64,000 nt of DNA from Pseudomonadota bacterium (GTDB lineage: Bacteria > Desulfobacterota > Desulfobacteria > Desulfobacterales > Desulfobacteraceae), in the NCBI GenBank assembly GCA_018821535.1, contig JAHJLV010000053.1, positions 154,607 to 218,606 of the forward strand, written 5' to 3'. Under the pieces are notes generated by a model. That model was not told where the DNA came from, searched no databases, and saw only the letters and a list, made by a program, of their open reading frames with translations. Shown here in pieces: positions 42,675-52,746 of this stretch (position 1 is the stretch's first letter; each line of letters starts with the position of its first letter). Made by a program: the position numbers and the translations under genes.

Positions 42675-44285
42675 ATGATTGAATCTGGAATGGATATGGG
42701 TTTAAAAACCGGGTATAAAAAATTTTTTAAAAAAAATAAATACAGCACAGACGAGTTTGAAATCTATCGTTCACTGGTGGAAAACAGCCTGGATTTATTT
42801 TACCGTACGGACACGGACGGTTGCATCACCTATATATCGCCTTCCGTGTATCATCTTTCGGGTTATACCGTTGAAGAAGCCGTGGGAATGAACATGGCAC
42901 GGGAAATCTATTTGATTCCTGAAGAGCGGACTGTTTTTCTGGAACATCTTAAGCAAAAAGGTGAGGTGAAGAATTTTAAGGCCCGGCTGAAAAAAAAAGA
43001 CGGCAGTATCTGGTGGGCCTCCACAAATGCCAGAATTTTCAGAGGTTCAAAGGGCAATATTCTGGGTGTTGAGGGGGTGACACGCGATATCACCACCCTC
43101 AAACAGGCGGATCAGGCATTGCAGGAGAGTGAAGAACGGTTCCGTCTGGCCTTCCATACCTCTCCGGATGCGATCAATCTGACCCGGGTGTCTGATGGAA
43201 AGTATGTTGATATTAATCAGGGGTTTACTGATCTTACCGGTTATACCCTTGAGGATGTCTCAGGTGAAAATTCAGTGGAGGTTAAAATCTGGAAATATCC
43301 TGCAGACAGGAAGCGGCTGACGGAAGAACTGCAGAAAAACGGTTATGTGAAGAATTTTGAAGCGCAGTTTGTAACAAAGAGCGGTCAAACATTAACCGGG
43401 TTGATGTCTGCAAGAATTTTTCAGATGCATGGCCAGGATTTTATGCTGTCCATTGCCCGGGATATCACTGAGCTGAAACAGGCCCAGGAAATCATGGTGC
43501 AGTCGGAAAAAATGCTTTCAGTGGGGGGGCTTTCAGCAGGCATGGCCCATGAAATAAACAACCCCCTTGCCGGGATGATACAGAATGCAGAATTGATTAC
43601 CCGGCGTCTTGCGGATGAATCACTGCAGGCAAATATTGAAGCAGCCCGGGATCTGGGCCTGGATATGAAGGCCATTCAGACTTATATGGAAAAAAGAGGT
43701 ATCCTGAAGATGGCGGCTGCAATAAAGAAATCAGGCATCCGTCTGGCAGATATCGTAGACAATATGCTCAGTTTTTCCAGAAAAAGCAACGGCAGTATAT
43801 CCTCCTGCTCGATCCCGGAACTGCTCGATAAAACAGTGAAACTTGCAGAAACGGATTTTGATTTAAAAGATCGTTATGATTTTAAGAACATTGAAATCAA
43901 AAGAGTTTATGAAAAGAACCTGCCGTTGATTTCCTGTGAGGCAACTAAATTACAGCAGGTATTTTTAAATATTCTGAATAATGGAGCCCATGCCATGCAG
44001 GAAGCTCAGGTTCAAAACCCGGGCTTTGTTCTAAAAGTATGGGCAGATACCTTTAAACAAAAACTGTGTATTGAAATAGAAGATAACGGCCCGGGTATGG
44101 ATGAAGATATTCAAAAAAGGATTTTTGATCCGTTTTTTACCACCAAACCTGTGGGAGAAGGAACTGGACTGGGTTTAAGTGTTTCTTATTTTATCATTAC
44201 AAAACATCATAAAGGCGAGATTGAGGTGGAGTCGGAAAAGGGAAAAGGAACCCGGTTTATCATTCGCCTGCCATTTATGGCTTGA
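42675..44285 (+). CDS. PAS-PAS sensor histidine kinase
   Basis: About 530 residues without TM helices. Two PAS domains (about 30-150 and 155-275) are followed by HisKA with the histidine in GMAHEINNPLAGMI and a HATPase domain (LNNGAHAMQEA, IEDNGPGMDEDIQKRIF, GEGTGLGLSVSYFII). It senses an internal signal, possibly redox state or a ligand bound by PAS. The start is uncertain: ATG at 42675 has no ribosome site, while ATG at 42696 follows TCTGGA at 6 bases. The gene overlaps the convergent HD-GYP gene by 11 bp. Confidence 0.92.
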   Translation: MIESGMDMGLKTGYKKFFKKNKYSTDEFEIYRSLVENSLDLFYRTDTDGCITYISPSVYHLSGYTVEEAVGMNMAREIYLIPEERTVFLEHLKQKGEVKNFKARLKKKDGSIWWASTNARIFRGSKGNILGVEGVTRDITTLKQADQALQESEERFRLAFHTSPDAINLTRVSDGKYVDINQGFTDLTGYTLEDVSGENSVEVKIWKYPADRKRLTEELQKNGYVKNFEAQFVTKSGQTLTGLMSARIFQMHGQDFMLSIARDITELKQAQEIMVQSEKMLSVGGLSAGMAHEINNPLAGMIQNAELITRRLADESLQANIEAARDLGLDMKAIQTYMEKRGILKMAAAIKKSGIRLADIVDNMLSFSRKSNGSISSCSIPELLDKTVKLAETDFDLKDRYDFKNIEIKRVYEKNLPLISCEATKLQQVFLNILNNGAHAMQEAQVQNPGFVLKVWADTFKQKLCIEIEDNGPGMDEDIQKRIFDPFFTTKPVGEGTGLGLSVSYFIITKHHKGEIEVESEKGKGTRFIIRLPFMA

Positions 44286-45693
44286 ACACGATTTCGTCTT
44301 CAAACGTTATGACTTCATCCCATTCTTTGATTTTTTCTGAGTTATCCTGGTTGATCCATTGGAAAAACAAATCCACGCAGTCCGGACATAACTGTGTCCC
44401 TTTAACATCTTCTATGATCTGCACGGCTTTTTCCATTTTCATGCCTTTTCGATAGGGACGGTTGCTTGTCAGGGCATGGAAGGTGTCTGCTACTGCTGTC
44501 ATCCTTGCCCATAAAGGAATTTTTGATCCTTTGAGTCCGTCGGGATATCCTTTACCGTCCATGCGTTCATGATGATGCCGTACCATGGGAATAATATTGG
44601 ACAGACTTTCAATGGGCGAAAGAATATTGGCACCGATGATGGGGTGTTCTTTAATGGTGCCGAATTCGATTTCGCTTAAATGTTCGGGTTTTAAAAGAAT
44701 GGCATCACTGATGCCGATTTTGCCGATATCATGCAGATGGCCGCCAATGAGAATGTTCTGGATATCCTTATCCGTGGAGCCGGAAAGCCTGGCCAGTGCG
44801 GCTGCAATTCCGGCCACGGCCGTGGAATGACCTTTGGTGTATGCATCCCGTGCTTCCAGGGCATTGACCAGACTGGTAATCGTGGACAGCATCATCCGGC
44901 GTTCTGAATCCAGGCGTTCCCGGTCCTTGAGCAGTAAAACAAAATGATCAGACAGCAGCTTGTCCACCAGGATCGTTACCTGGTCCATGTTGAAGGGTTT
45001 AACCAGATAAGCCTGTGCGCCTCTTTTGAGCATGCGCTGCATGTGCCCTCTGTCCGAGTTGGCGCTCATGACAATAAAGGGAATGGTTTTATGGTGTTTG
45101 TCCTTTTGAAGTGCTTCACAGAATTCAAATCCGTTCATTATTGGCATGTCAATATCGGAAAGAATCAGGTCCGGGCGCCGGGATTTGAGTTTTTCAAGTG
45201 CATCTGCACCGTTTTGCGCAGTTTCCGTGCGGTATCCGGATTTGGACAGTTCGGTTGCCACAAGGGTTCTGATCATGTTTGAATCATCCACAATCATGAT
45301 CAGTTTTGAGGTGTTGAAACTGGATTTGGATAAAATACTTTCAACAGAGGTGTATAACTGGTTAGGGACTTCATCCTTTGACAGATAGGCAACTGCGCCT
45401 GCCTGGAAACCTTTGTGAATATCCTCTTCAGAGTCAAAGGAACTGGTGATCAGGATCGGGATGCCTCTGGTGGCCGGATCTTTCTTCAGGGCCCGGCACA
45501 ATGCTATCCCGTCTTTACGCGGCATTTCCACATCAGTGATGATCAGATCAAAATGGTTTTCACGGGCCAGATGAAGGCCCATTTCTCCGTCAATGGCTTC
45601 CATGGTGTCGCAGTCGAATTCAGCCAGATATCCTTTGATAATATTGCGCATCATCCGGCTGTCATCTACAATTAAAATTTGGTATTTGGCCAT
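44275..45693 (-). CDS. Double-receiver HD-GYP cyclic-di-GMP phosphodiesterase
   Basis: 472 residues: two intact receivers (about 1-120, acceptor in IITDVEMPRKDG; about 128-250, acceptor in ILSDIDMPIMNG) and an HD-GYP domain (about 285-455). That domain has the catalytic HLHDIGKIG, HHHERMDGKGYPDG and DTFHALTSNRPYR, so it should be active in c-di-GMP or cGAMP hydrolysis. No GGDEF cyclase appears in the window. Two receivers allow it to combine inputs from two kinases; the convergent PAS kinase is a likely one. Confidence 0.93.
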   Translation of the reverse strand: MAKYQILIVDDSRMMRNIIKGYLAEFDCDTMEAIDGEMGLHLARENHFDLIITDVEMPRKDGIALCRALKKDPATRGIPILITSSFDSEEDIHKGFQAGAVAYLSKDEVPNQLYTSVESILSKSSFNTSKLIMIVDDSNMIRTLVATELSKSGYRTETAQNGADALEKLKSRRPDLILSDIDMPIMNGFEFCEALQKDKHHKTIPFIVMSANSDRGHMQRMLKRGAQAYLVKPFNMDQVTILVDKLLSDHFVLLLKDRERLDSERRMMLSTITSLVNALEARDAYTKGHSTAVAGIAAALARLSGSTDKDIQNILIGGHLHDIGKIGISDAILLKPEHLSEIEFGTIKEHPIIGANILSPIESLSNIIPMVRHHHERMDGKGYPDGLKGSKIPLWARMTAVADTFHALTSNRPYRKGMKMEKAVQIIEDVKGTQLCPDCVDLFFQWINQDNSEKIKEWDEVITFEDEIVFKP

Positions 45694-45925
45694 GCCACCT
45701 CTTTTTAATACGCCCAGGATTCTCTTTGCTTTTCCTCAAGGTTTAATTGCATAAATTTTTATCCCCTGTCAATTGAATCATTAAAAAATATTAGTTCTGA
45801 TGATAAAGAACCGTTTCAGGGCTTGAAAACTGATGAGAAGGGATATAAACATGTCATGTCTGCATTAAAAATCAGGCACGCTGTATATTAACAAATAAAA
45901 AATATTGAATGAAAGGATTGATCAG

Positions 45926-46735
45926 GTGAAAACGCTTGTATATATCATTTGTCTGGGCGTATTGTTTTACGGAATTATTCTGATGATTTTTTACCTGTTT
46001 CAGGACCGGTTTTTATTTTTCCCGGGAAAGACAGCCTTTGGCGACTGTCCTGAAATGGAAAAATATAATCTTACTGCACAGCGCTTTGGCAATATCCGAT
46101 ATTATCTCCAGGCAGATCCTCACCCTGACAGATGGATTATCATATTTCACGGAAATGCAGGCAATGCCTGTGACCGGACATATTTTCCGGATTTGCTGAA
46201 AGCATTTAATGCCAATATTGTTTTATTCGAATATCCCGGGTACGGCAAGGATACGAATTCTCCCACACAGAGTCTGATCATCGAGCAGGCACTTGAGTTG
46301 ACGCTTCATATCAAAGGGATGAATCCTGATAATCTGCCTGTCTATCTGATGGGTGAATCGCTGGGCACAGGCGTGGCAACGATTACCGCCGCACACACGC
46401 AAGTCAGTGGGTTGATCCTTTTTTCTGCGTATACATCCATTGCAGCCGTTGCCAGGCATCATTATCCCTGGCTGCCGGTTAACCATGTATTGAAACACAA
46501 ATTCCAGGCCGATATCCAGGCTGGCAGGATTCAGGCCCCGGTGATTCTTTTCCATGGGACAGACGATGATATTATTCCTGTTCAGTTTGCCCGGCAGCAG
46601 GTGTTAAATTTTGCCGGTGCAAAAAAACTGGTCGAGCTTTCCGGCTGCGGGCATAACGATATTCTTGATTCTGGCCAGAAACGTATCCAGGAGGAAATAA
46701 AAAATTTTATGCTCAAAAAGGCCTTTTTGTATTAA
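45926..46735 (+). CDS. Membrane-anchored alpha/beta hydrolase (ABHD13/BEM46-like)
   Basis: About 269 residues. A hydrophobic N-terminal anchor (about 3-24) precedes an alpha/beta hydrolase fold with the oxyanion loop FHGNAGN, the nucleophile in MGESLGTG, an aspartate in HGTDDDIIP and the histidine in SGCGHNDIL. Substrate unknown; relatives are serine esterases or acylprotein thioesterases. I chose the GTG at 45926 because AAGGA lies 8-9 bases upstream; the frame is open back to a TTG at 45905. Probably cotranscribed with truA (23 bp gap). Confidence 0.87.
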   Translation: MKTLVYIICLGVLFYGIILMIFYLFQDRFLFFPGKTAFGDCPEMEKYNLTAQRFGNIRYYLQADPHPDRWIIIFHGNAGNACDRTYFPDLLKAFNANIVLFEYPGYGKDTNSPTQSLIIEQALELTLHIKGMNPDNLPVYLMGESLGTGVATITAAHTQVSGLILFSAYTSIAAVARHHYPWLPVNHVLKHKFQADIQAGRIQAPVILFHGTDDDIIPVQFARQQVLNFAGAKKLVELSGCGHNDILDSGQKRIQEEIKNFMLKKAFLY

Positions 46736-46758
46736 CTGTGTTTTCGGGAAGGTAATCG

Positions 46759-47580
46759 ATGACAGATAAAAATTTTTTGGATACAAAAGAAATCCGTCTT
46801 GCCAATTATAGAATGGATATCCGCTATGATGGACAAAAGTATTATGGATGGCAGCGGCATAAAGACAACCCCACCATCCAGGGGGCTTTGGAAAATGCGA
46901 TCACCCAGTGCTTTGGTCTGCGGGTCAATGTGGAAGGTTCCGGAAGAACGGATCGGGGGGTCCATGCGGTGCAGCAGGTTGCAACTGTGCGTCTTCCTGA
47001 TCATCTTGACCCGGATGCGGTCAAAATGCTTAATCATGTGCTGGGTCATACCATTGAGATTCTCAATCTTCAAAAAGTATCTGAACACTTTCATGCACGG
47101 GAGTCCGCCATGGGGAAACGGTATTGTTATCATATCTGGAATCATCCCGAACTGCCGCTGGAACAGAACGGCCGGGTCTGGCATATTCCTGAAAAACTGG
47201 ATGCAGGGGCCATGAGAAAAGCCTGTCCGCTGTTTGTGGGAAAAATGGATTTTGCCTCTTTTGCCAAGGTCCCCAATTTTAAGCGGTCCACCACCTTTCG
47301 AACCGTGCATGCTCTGGATCTTGTGCAGGATGGCCCTTTTTTGTGTTTTGCAATTATTGCTGATGGGTTTTTATACAAGATGGTGCGCAATATTATCCGT
47401 CTGCTGGTCAAGACAGGGGAAGGCCGGGTTATGATCAGTGATATTCCCGAAATTATCAAGGCAAAAGACCGAAATGCTTCTCCGGGCACAGCACCTGCTT
47501 CAGGACTGTATCTTTATGATGTCTTTTATGATCAACAGGCCCTGGATGCGGCCATGGCAGAAAAAGGAAGGATAAAATGA
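46759..47580 (+). CDS. truA: tRNA pseudouridine(38-40) synthase
   Basis: 273 residues, full length for TruA. The catalytic aspartate is in GSGRTDRGVHA, and YYGWQRHKDNPTIQGALE and SFAKVPNFKRSTTFRTV are typical. It converts uridines 38-40 in the anticodon stem of several tRNAs to pseudouridine. Its stop overlaps the start of the SpoU methyltransferase gene by 4 bp, so two RNA modification enzymes are translationally coupled. Confidence 0.94.
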   Translation: MTDKNFLDTKEIRLANYRMDIRYDGQKYYGWQRHKDNPTIQGALENAITQCFGLRVNVEGSGRTDRGVHAVQQVATVRLPDHLDPDAVKMLNHVLGHTIEILNLQKVSEHFHARESAMGKRYCYHIWNHPELPLEQNGRVWHIPEKLDAGAMRKACPLFVGKMDFASFAKVPNFKRSTTFRTVHALDLVQDGPFLCFAIIADGFLYKMVRNIIRLLVKTGEGRVMISDIPEIIKAKDRNASPGTAPASGLYLYDVFYDQQALDAAMAEKGRIK

Positions 47581-48077
47581 GTGACTTTGTTCATGAACGG
47601 CATAAAGACCCCACCCGCCTGATCCGGCCCAGAGAGCTGATTGTCGCCTGTGTGCCCATGAGAAGCAATGTGAATATTTCCCAGATTGCACGCACTGCCA
47701 GTGCCTGTGCAGTGGAAAAAATGATTATCTGTGGAAACGCATCGCTGATTTCAAAAATTGCCCGGGATGCAACATCGCACCTTTGTGTCAGCACGCACAG
47801 ATCTTTAAGTCCGGTATTAAAAAAGCTTAAACAGGAAGGATATCGTATTGTCGGCATAGAGCAGGCATCCCATTCACAGAATATTCATCATTTTTCTTTT
47901 GCGCGCCGGACCGTTCTGGTGATCGGAAATGAGCGTCTCGGGATAAGCGATGACATCCTGGGCCAGCTTGACGATGTTATTGAAATCCCTGTTTGGGGAA
48001 TGCCCCACAGTTATAATGCAGCATCTGCTGCAAATATGGCATTGTATGAATACTGCCGGCAGTTTCCTGAAGGATAA
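47577..48077 (+). CDS. SpoU/TrmH-family RNA 2'-O-methyltransferase
   Basis: 166 residues of the SPOUT knot class. Motif 1 lies in MRSNVNISQIARTA, motif 2 in VLVIGNERLGIS and motif 3 in IPVWGMPHSYNAASAANMALYEY. The order fits tRNA/rRNA ribose methyltransferases of the TrmH type, but motif 3 has NAASAAN where SLNVSVA is usual, and there is no N-terminal RNA-binding extension. The target RNA is unknown; coupling to truA points to tRNA. Confidence 0.88.
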   Translation: MSDFVHERHKDPTRLIRPRELIVACVPMRSNVNISQIARTASACAVEKMIICGNASLISKIARDATSHLCVSTHRSLSPVLKKLKQEGYRIVGIEQASHSQNIHHFSFARRTVLVIGNERLGISDDILGQLDDVIEIPVWGMPHSYNAASAANMALYEYCRQFPEG

Positions 48078-48107
48078 TTTTTTAACGCAAAAATCTGGAT
48101 ATTCAGG

Positions 48108-48137
48108 TTGACGAAACATCAGATCATATCTTATACA
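48108..48137 (+). promoter_or_regulatory. Possible sigma-70 promoter of the second MCP gene
   Basis: TTGACG (48108-48113) and TATACA (48132-48137) are 18 bp apart, 78 bp before the ATG. Both boxes match five of six, or nearly so; no other signal was found in the 137-bp gap. Confidence 0.42.
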
Positions 48138-48214
48138 TAATGAAACCCCTTAATAAAGAGTGAGACTGTGAATGGTATCGTGGAATCATTAATTAAAAAT
48201 AAGGAAAAACGGTT

Positions 48215-49930
48215 ATGAAATCTGTTCTGAACAGACAGCGTATGGCTGTTATTATTGAATTTGCATGTTTTTTGATTTTAGCAGTTGCCCTGTTTGTGTC
48301 TGCCAAAGGGATCGCAGCTTTTGCAGCACTTCTGGTGGGTCTTCTGGGAATAGCCGCATTTGCGCATCTTCAGTTCCATGGCAGACCGGAAAAATTTTTC
48401 GGTCAGGAGACTGCAGCATCAGATGGGGGTTCAGACGCCTATATCGCCTGCCTAAAAGCTGCAAACGGTGAACACCCTGACATGCGGGGGATGATACCTG
48501 AGGATGTCGTGGGTCAGAGCGCTTTGGGGAAAAACATCAACCAGTTCCTTGTTCGCATGAATTCACTTTTGTCCTCTTTATTAAAAAACAGCCTGCAGAT
48601 TGCACTGGCGTCTGCGGATGCAAGAAAGCTGGGGGTCAAGTCCCGGGAAAATGCAGACAGACAGGCAGAATTATCAGATCTGATTTTTCAGGCAAATGAC
48701 GAAACCAACAGTGCGCTCCAGGATTTAAGCCAGCGGACCTGCGGTATTACAGATGCCAATAACCTGAATCTGGATGTGGGCAAGCAGTGCATGACAGATC
48801 TGGGCAAAGCCTCCGATCATGTGGAAACATCTTCTGAAGTTTTGGTTGAATTTAATCAGACCGTTAAACGCCTGGTCAAAAGCTCGGAAAATATTCGAAC
48901 CATACTTGATACGGTCCAGGATTTTGCTTCCCAGACCAATCTTTTGGCATTGAATGCCGCCATAGAAGCTGCACGTGCCGGAGAGCACGGCCGCAGTTTT
49001 GCTGTAGTTGCAGGTGAGGTCAGATCCCTTGCAAGCAAGGTGGGAAATTCTGCAAACCAGATCAGTGAGCTGGTTGAAGAGATGACAAAGGCAGTCTCTG
49101 AAACCTCGAAAAGCACCGAGTCTGCCACCCTCAGCACAGGTGAGGCAAAAACTGCCATTCAGGCGGCTGTGGATAAATTCGGGCAGATGATGAAAGAATT
49201 TGAAAGTTCAAACGAAAATTTATTGATGGTCAGTTCCACGATTGAGGAATTGACCCAGACAAACAGTGAGGGGCTGCAACGGACCAAAGAGATCCGGGAG
49301 CTGGGAGAAGAAATCCGTAAAAATATGGATCAAAGTTTTGTGAATGCGGATTTCATGCGCGATGCCACCAATACCGCATTGAAAGATCTGGTGAAATACC
49401 GTCTGCAGAACAGTGTTGTGGAACCTTTTGTGAAAACATTGATGGAACGGCGGGATATCATCCAGAAAATGATGGAAGAGCTTGTTGATGAAGGTGTCAA
49501 TCTGTTTGACCGCAATTATAAAAAAATAGAGTCTTCCAAGATGGGTAAATATGACGTCAGTTACGGCGAGCCCTTGCGCAGAAAAATCCAGTCAACCATT
49601 GATGAATGGCATAAGGGCGCATTGAAACAAGGGATTATCTACTGGCTGCCGTCAGATGAAAAAGGGTATCTGGCGGTTAACCGCAGTGAACTGTCCATGC
49701 CTGAAACCGGAGATCCCAAAGTGGACATGAATCACAGCCGGTACATGTATTTTTCTGTGGCAAGTGAAGTTGAGCTGAACAATGCAGCCAATTCCGGTGA
49801 AATCAGCATGGGAACCTTTGTTGTGCCCACAGGCCAGTCAGTGATTACGATTTATGTGCCCATTCATCTTCATGGCCGGCGATGGGGAACTTTTGGCGTG
49901 GGAGCAGTCCAGCAGGCCCTTGGTTTATAG
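48215..49930 (+). CDS. Methyl-accepting chemotaxis protein with C-terminal sensor domain
   Basis: 571 residues. Two close hydrophobic segments at the N-terminus (about 8-50) form a membrane hairpin with no periplasmic domain. The signalling coil has the conserved tip FASQTNLLALNAAIEAARAGEHGRSF (abbreviated here in parts: QTNLLALNAAIEAARAGE). After the coil comes a PAS/Cache-like domain (about 410-571; GIIYWLPSDEKGYLAVN, MYFSVASEVELNNA, VPIHLHGRRWGTF). Sensor domains behind the signalling coil are known in cytoplasm-facing MCPs, so it should sense an internal signal. It overlaps the convergent amidase gene by 6 bp. Confidence 0.9.
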   Translation: MKSVLNRQRMAVIIEFACFLILAVALFVSAKGIAAFAALLVGLLGIAAFAHLQFHGRPEKFFGQETAASDGGSDAYIACLKAANGEHPDMRGMIPEDVVGQSALGKNINQFLVRMNSLLSSLLKNSLQIALASADARKLGVKSRENADRQAELSDLIFQANDETNSALQDLSQRTCGITDANNLNLDVGKQCMTDLGKASDHVETSSEVLVEFNQTVKRLVKSSENIRTILDTVQDFASQTNLLALNAAIEAARAGEHGRSFAVVAGEVRSLASKVGNSANQISELVEEMTKAVSETSKSTESATLSTGEAKTAIQAAVDKFGQMMKEFESSNENLLMVSSTIEELTQTNSEGLQRTKEIRELGEEIRKNMDQSFVNADFMRDATNTALKDLVKYRLQNSVVEPFVKTLMERRDIIQKMMEELVDEGVNLFDRNYKKIESSKMGKYDVSYGEPLRRKIQSTIDEWHKGALKQGIIYWLPSDEKGYLAVNRSELSMPETGDPKVDMNHSRYMYFSVASEVELNNAANSGEISMGTFVVPTGQSVITIYVPIHLHGRRWGTFGVGAVQQALGL

Positions 49931-51352
49931 GCAGGAAAGTGAGGCCATGTCAGGCCGGTGTCTGTAATAGTGTGTGGCCTGTTCAAATGCATAGGCCAGT
50001 TGCAGCACGCCGAGTTCATCCTGGTGGCGCCCCACAATCTGAACGCCCACCGGCAGCCCCTGGGCTGTGAACCCGCAGGGGACAGAGATGGCCGGATGAC
50101 CGGTAACGGTTATATAGTAACAGGATTTCATCCAGTCGATATAGGTTTCCATTTTGACATTGTTTATCCGGGTGATGGACGGCTGCTTGATGTCAAAAGG
50201 CAACACCTGGTTCACCGGGCAGATTAAAAATTCATATGTTTCCATAAATTTTCGAACCCGGTGATAAAGAGCGGTTTTTTGCTTTTCCGCTTCTCCGATC
50301 TGGACTCCGGTAAGTTTGAGCCCCTGCTCGATATTCCATATCACAGTATCCTTTATATGGTCACGGTGTGTTTTGAGCATCTTGCCGAAAAGCAGTGCAA
50401 AAAACCATGCGCGCATGACCTTGAAAATATCGTCTGCATTGGAAAAGTCCGGCTCCTCATCTTCAACACGGCAGCCTAATGACTCAAAAACATGGCGATG
50501 GCTGTCAATGACCTGTGTGACCCGGCTGTCAACCGGCAATCCGCCAAGATCCCGGCTCCATGCAATGCGGGTGCCTTTAAAATTTCTTTCCAGCGGCTGA
50601 CTGAAAAAATGTGCCGGTGTGGTGATGGAAATGGGGGAGCGTGGATCAGGCCCGGCAATGGCACTGAGCATCAGCGCCACATCCTGAACAGTTCTTGCCA
50701 TGGGGCCCTGGACAGAAACAGGATACCATGCTGCTGCATTGGGATAGTCCGGCACTCGCCCTGGCGAAGGTCTTAATCCCACAATATTGCAGAAATTGGC
50801 AGGATTACGTAAAGATCCCCCGGTGTCGCTGCCGTCTGCAATGGGCAGCATTCCGCAGGCCAGTGCTGCTGCTGCGCCGCCGCTGCTGCCGCCGCATGTT
50901 TTGGTCATATCATAGGGATTGCAGGTTTCTCCGAAAACAGGATTGAAGGTTTGTGATCCGGCGCCGAATTCCGGCGTGTTGGTCTTCCCGATGGTGATGG
51001 CACCGGCTTTTTGCAGCCGATCCACAATCAGTGCATTTTTAGTGGGTATGCGATTTTTGAAAATCGGCGATCCTAATGTGGTCAAGATTCCTTTGGTGTC
51101 CACCAGGTCTTTGTGGGCAACGGGCAGTCCATGCAGCACGCCGGTGTTTTCTCCGGCCATCTGTTTTTTGTCTGCAGCATCTGCCAGTTTAAGCCCGAGT
51201 TCGGGCAAAAAGGTGACAATGGCGTTCACCCTGGGATTGATCTGTTGAATCTGATCAATATGGGCTTCCATGACCTGTCTTGCTGACAGTTCCTTTCTGC
51301 GCATCAGGTGAACAAGCTGTGTTGCGCTCATAAAACAGATATCTGTTGTCAT
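49925..51352 (-). CDS. Amidase-signature hydrolase
   Basis: 475 residues of the amidase signature family. The Ser-Ser-Lys triad is visible: Lys in PVAHKDLVDTKG, the cis-serine in CGGSSGGAAAAL and the nucleophile in GSDTGGSLRNPA. It hydrolyses an amide bond of an unknown small molecule; it is not clearly GatA, since no GatB/C gene is near. Its start overlaps the stop of the sigma-54 regulator by 4 bp, so it is the third gene of a kinase-regulator-amidase operon, an unusual pairing of a metabolic enzyme with its two-component genes. Confidence 0.9.
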   Translation of the reverse strand: MTTDICFMSATQLVHLMRRKELSARQVMEAHIDQIQQINPRVNAIVTFLPELGLKLADAADKKQMAGENTGVLHGLPVAHKDLVDTKGILTTLGSPIFKNRIPTKNALIVDRLQKAGAITIGKTNTPEFGAGSQTFNPVFGETCNPYDMTKTCGGSSGGAAAALACGMLPIADGSDTGGSLRNPANFCNIVGLRPSPGRVPDYPNAAAWYPVSVQGPMARTVQDVALMLSAIAGPDPRSPISITTPAHFFSQPLERNFKGTRIAWSRDLGGLPVDSRVTQVIDSHRHVFESLGCRVEDEEPDFSNADDIFKVMRAWFFALLFGKMLKTHRDHIKDTVIWNIEQGLKLTGVQIGEAEKQKTALYHRVRKFMETYEFLICPVNQVLPFDIKQPSITRINNVKMETYIDWMKSCYYITVTGHPAISVPCGFTAQGLPVGVQIVGRHQDELGVLQLAYAFEQATHYYRHRPDMASLSCL

Positions 51353-52746
51353 TGGTCAGTCTTCCAGGTTTTTTTAAGTTTATAGCGATAGGTGTGGTGA
51401 TTCATATTGAGCAGCCGAGCCGCCTTGCTTTCATTGCCATCTGAAAGATGCAGGGCATGATTCAGATACCGGTTTTCAATTTTTTCCAGAAGGCCTTTAA
51501 GGTCGATTCCCTGATCCGGTATGTTCATTTCCAGGATTGTCTGATTTTCCGGCGGGCTGGGATTTTTCGGTGTTGCAGGGATGCGAAGACCTAAATCTTC
51601 TGTTGTGAGCGCATCGGTGCTGCAGATCAGGCAGGCCCGTTCAATCATGTTTTTCAACTCTCTGACATTGCCGGAAAATGTATGGGATAAAAGAATGTTT
51701 TGGGCATCCGGAGAAATATTGCGGATATCCTTGTTAAATTTTTTGTTGAATTCGTATAGAAAATGCTTGGCCAAAGGAAGGATATCCTCCCGTCTTTCGT
51801 TCAGAGAAGGAATGTTTGCTTTTACCACACATAGTCTGAAGTACAGGTCTTTTCTAAAACGGTCTTTTTTGATCAGGGCCTCCAGATCCTTGTTTGTGGC
51901 AGATACCACCCGGGTTTTCACCTGGTATTTTTTTGTGGACCCCACCTTGTAAAATTCTCCGCTTTCAAGAAAGCGAAGCAGTTTTGCCTGGCCGCCGGGG
52001 CTCAGGTCAGCAACTTCATCCAGAAAAAGCGTGCCGTGATCTGCCTCCTGGATAAATCCTTTTTTCCCCTGGGTTCTGGCACCGGAAAAAGCCCCTGCCT
52101 CATATCCGAACAATTCACTTTCAATGAGGTCTTCGGGAAAGGCAGAGCAGTTCACCGGGATAAACGGGCCCTGGAAAACAGGACTTCTTGCATGGATGGC
52201 CCGGGCAATAAGTTCTTTTCCCGTGCCGGTTTCTCCCATGATCATGATAGGGGTGTCCGGGCTTTTGGCCACCATGTTTACAAAATCCATGACACTTTCA
52301 ATGCCTTTGCTCTCACCGATAAAACAGGGCTGATTGTCTGTGAGATATTTTTCCTGGAGAAGCTTGACTTCTCTTCTCAGGGCAATGGATGAAAGCGCTT
52401 TTTTGATTGTCAGTTCGAGAATTTCCGGATTCATGGGTTTGAGGATGAAATCAAAGGCTCCGGCTTTCATGGTCTGGATCACCATATTGATATCTTCAAA
52501 GGCTGTGATCATAATCACCGGAAGATCCGGATGATTTTTTTTGATACGGTTCAGTGCCTCAACCCCGTTTATGCCCGGCAGGCCGATATCCATCAGTACC
52601 AGATCCGGCTGGTTTTTTTCCAGATCAGACAGAAAAGATTCGGCATCTTCAAAACAGGCAATGTCATAATTTTCGGACAACAGCATTTCAAGCCCGTCCC
52701 GGATGCTTTCTTCGTCATCAACAATATGGATGGAATAGGGGATCAT
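51349..52746 (-). CDS. NtrC-family sigma-54 response regulator
   Basis: 465 residues: intact receiver (1-120; VDDEES, acceptor Asp in VLMDIGLPGING, Lys in ILKPM), AAA+ domain (about 140-375; Walker A GETGTGKE, LFLDEVADLSPG) and a Fis-type HTH (LSDGNESKAARLLNMNHHTYRYKL). The sigma-54 loop reads GAFSGA instead of GAFTGA. It is phosphorylated presumably by the kinase encoded just upstream and overlaps both neighbours by 4 bp. Target promoters are not evident within this window. Confidence 0.93.
   Translation of the reverse strand: MIPYSIHIVDDEESIRDGLEMLLSENYDIACFEDAESFLSDLEKNQPDLVLMDIGLPGINGVEALNRIKKNHPDLPVIMITAFEDINMVIQTMKAGAFDFILKPMNPEILELTIKKALSSIALRREVKLLQEKYLTDNQPCFIGESKGIESVMDFVNMVAKSPDTPIMIMGETGTGKELIARAIHARSPVFQGPFIPVNCSAFPEDLIESELFGYEAGAFSGARTQGKKGFIQEADHGTLFLDEVADLSPGGQAKLLRFLESGEFYKVGSTKKYQVKTRVVSATNKDLEALIKKDRFRKDLYFRLCVVKANIPSLNERREDILPLAKHFLYEFNKKFNKDIRNISPDAQNILLSHTFSGNVRELKNMIERACLICSTDALTTEDLGLRIPATPKNPSPPENQTILEMNIPDQGIDLKGLLEKIENRYLNHALHLSDGNESKAARLLNMNHHTYRYKLKKTWKTDQ

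Noticed and set aside
46732..47310. 192-codon minus-strand frame
   Set aside because: Antisense to truA, whose function is clear.
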